From the NCBI GenBank assembly GCA_036392375.1, contig DASVYC010000022.1, positions 1 through 5,980 on the forward strand: 5,980 bases of DNA, in the 5' to 3' direction. The notes beneath the pieces are model-generated. The model was not told the DNA's origin and did not search any database. It was given only the letters and a program-made list of their open reading frames with translations. Made by a program: the position numbers and the translations under genes. Of this stretch, positions 5,927 to 5,980 are shown piece after piece. The stretch is from JAFEBO01 sp036392375. GTDB taxonomy: Bacteria; Planctomycetota; Phycisphaerae; Phycisphaerales; UBA1924. Within the stretch, counting starts at the first letter, position 1. Each line of letters begins with the position of its first letter.

Positions 5927-5960
5927 GCGGACTTTGTTGCGTGTGGACGCCTCGGTCCGC
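5927..5960 (+). terminator. Stem-loop downstream of the nucleoside transporter
   Basis: GCGGAC (5927-5932) pairs with GTCCGC (5955-5960), enclosing an inner GCGT/ACGC stem (5939-5942 with 5947-5950, loop GTGG). It starts 42 nt after the transporter stop. There is no T-run, so an intrinsic terminator is only a weak reading. The remainder of 5886-5980 shows no supported gene; an ATG at 5969 gives four codons to the edge and cannot be judged. Confidence 0.25.
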
Positions 5961-5980
5961 TAATGCATATGGCGGATGGT

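Noticed and set aside
5914..5980. Possible small open frame from ATG at 5914 (22 codons, with a CGLCC stretch) running off the edge
   Set aside because: Too short, no ribosome site, and it overlaps the stem-loop; not enough to call a gene.
1..5980. Defence, mobile-element or biosynthetic system
   Set aside because: All recognised genes are central metabolism, transport or salvage functions; no transposase, nuclease, toxin or CRISPR repeats are visible.

Overview
The window comes from a GC-rich bacterial chromosome (roughly two-thirds G+C by eye). It holds four complete protein genes and one gene cut by the left edge. No phage, insertion sequence, CRISPR, tRNA or rRNA was seen. Three of the five genes appear to start with GTG, and only one start has a clear Shine-Dalgarno sequence. 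This pattern, with the dispersed C/G-rich palindromes between genes, would fit a Planctomycetota-type genome (perhaps Phycisphaerae). That placement is an inference from style, not from any marker gene.

Layout, left to right. Minus strand: a DUF2256 zinc-ribbon-like small protein (1-141, running off the edge); GTP-dependent phosphoenolpyruvate carboxykinase pckG (272-2170); and a ten-helix EamA/DMT-family transporter (2453-3523). A 315-bp gene-free stretch (3524-3838) follows, with a polypurine tract and two palindromic repeat units. Next come a uridine-kinase-like P-loop kinase (3839-4474, minus) and, diverging from it, a concentrative nucleoside transporter of the CNT/NupC family (4581-5885, plus). 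The last 95 bases hold no supported gene.

How the genes work together. The kinase and the CNT transporter are head to head across 106 bp. They read naturally as a nucleoside salvage pair: the transporter imports a nucleoside and the kinase could trap it as the 5'-monophosphate. PEPCK is a central-carbon enzyme (oxaloacetate to PEP) and appears to have its own promoter in an AT-rich island with repeated motifs. It is therefore probably not simply co-transcribed with the EamA gene upstream. The EamA transporter's substrate cannot be told from sequence.

Nothing here amounts to a clearly new biological system. The points most worth a second look are the divergent nucleoside module with its 8-bp tandem repeat, the operator-like region in front of pckG, the palindromic repeat family, and two substitutions at usually conserved family positions (in PEPCK and in the CNT transporter).
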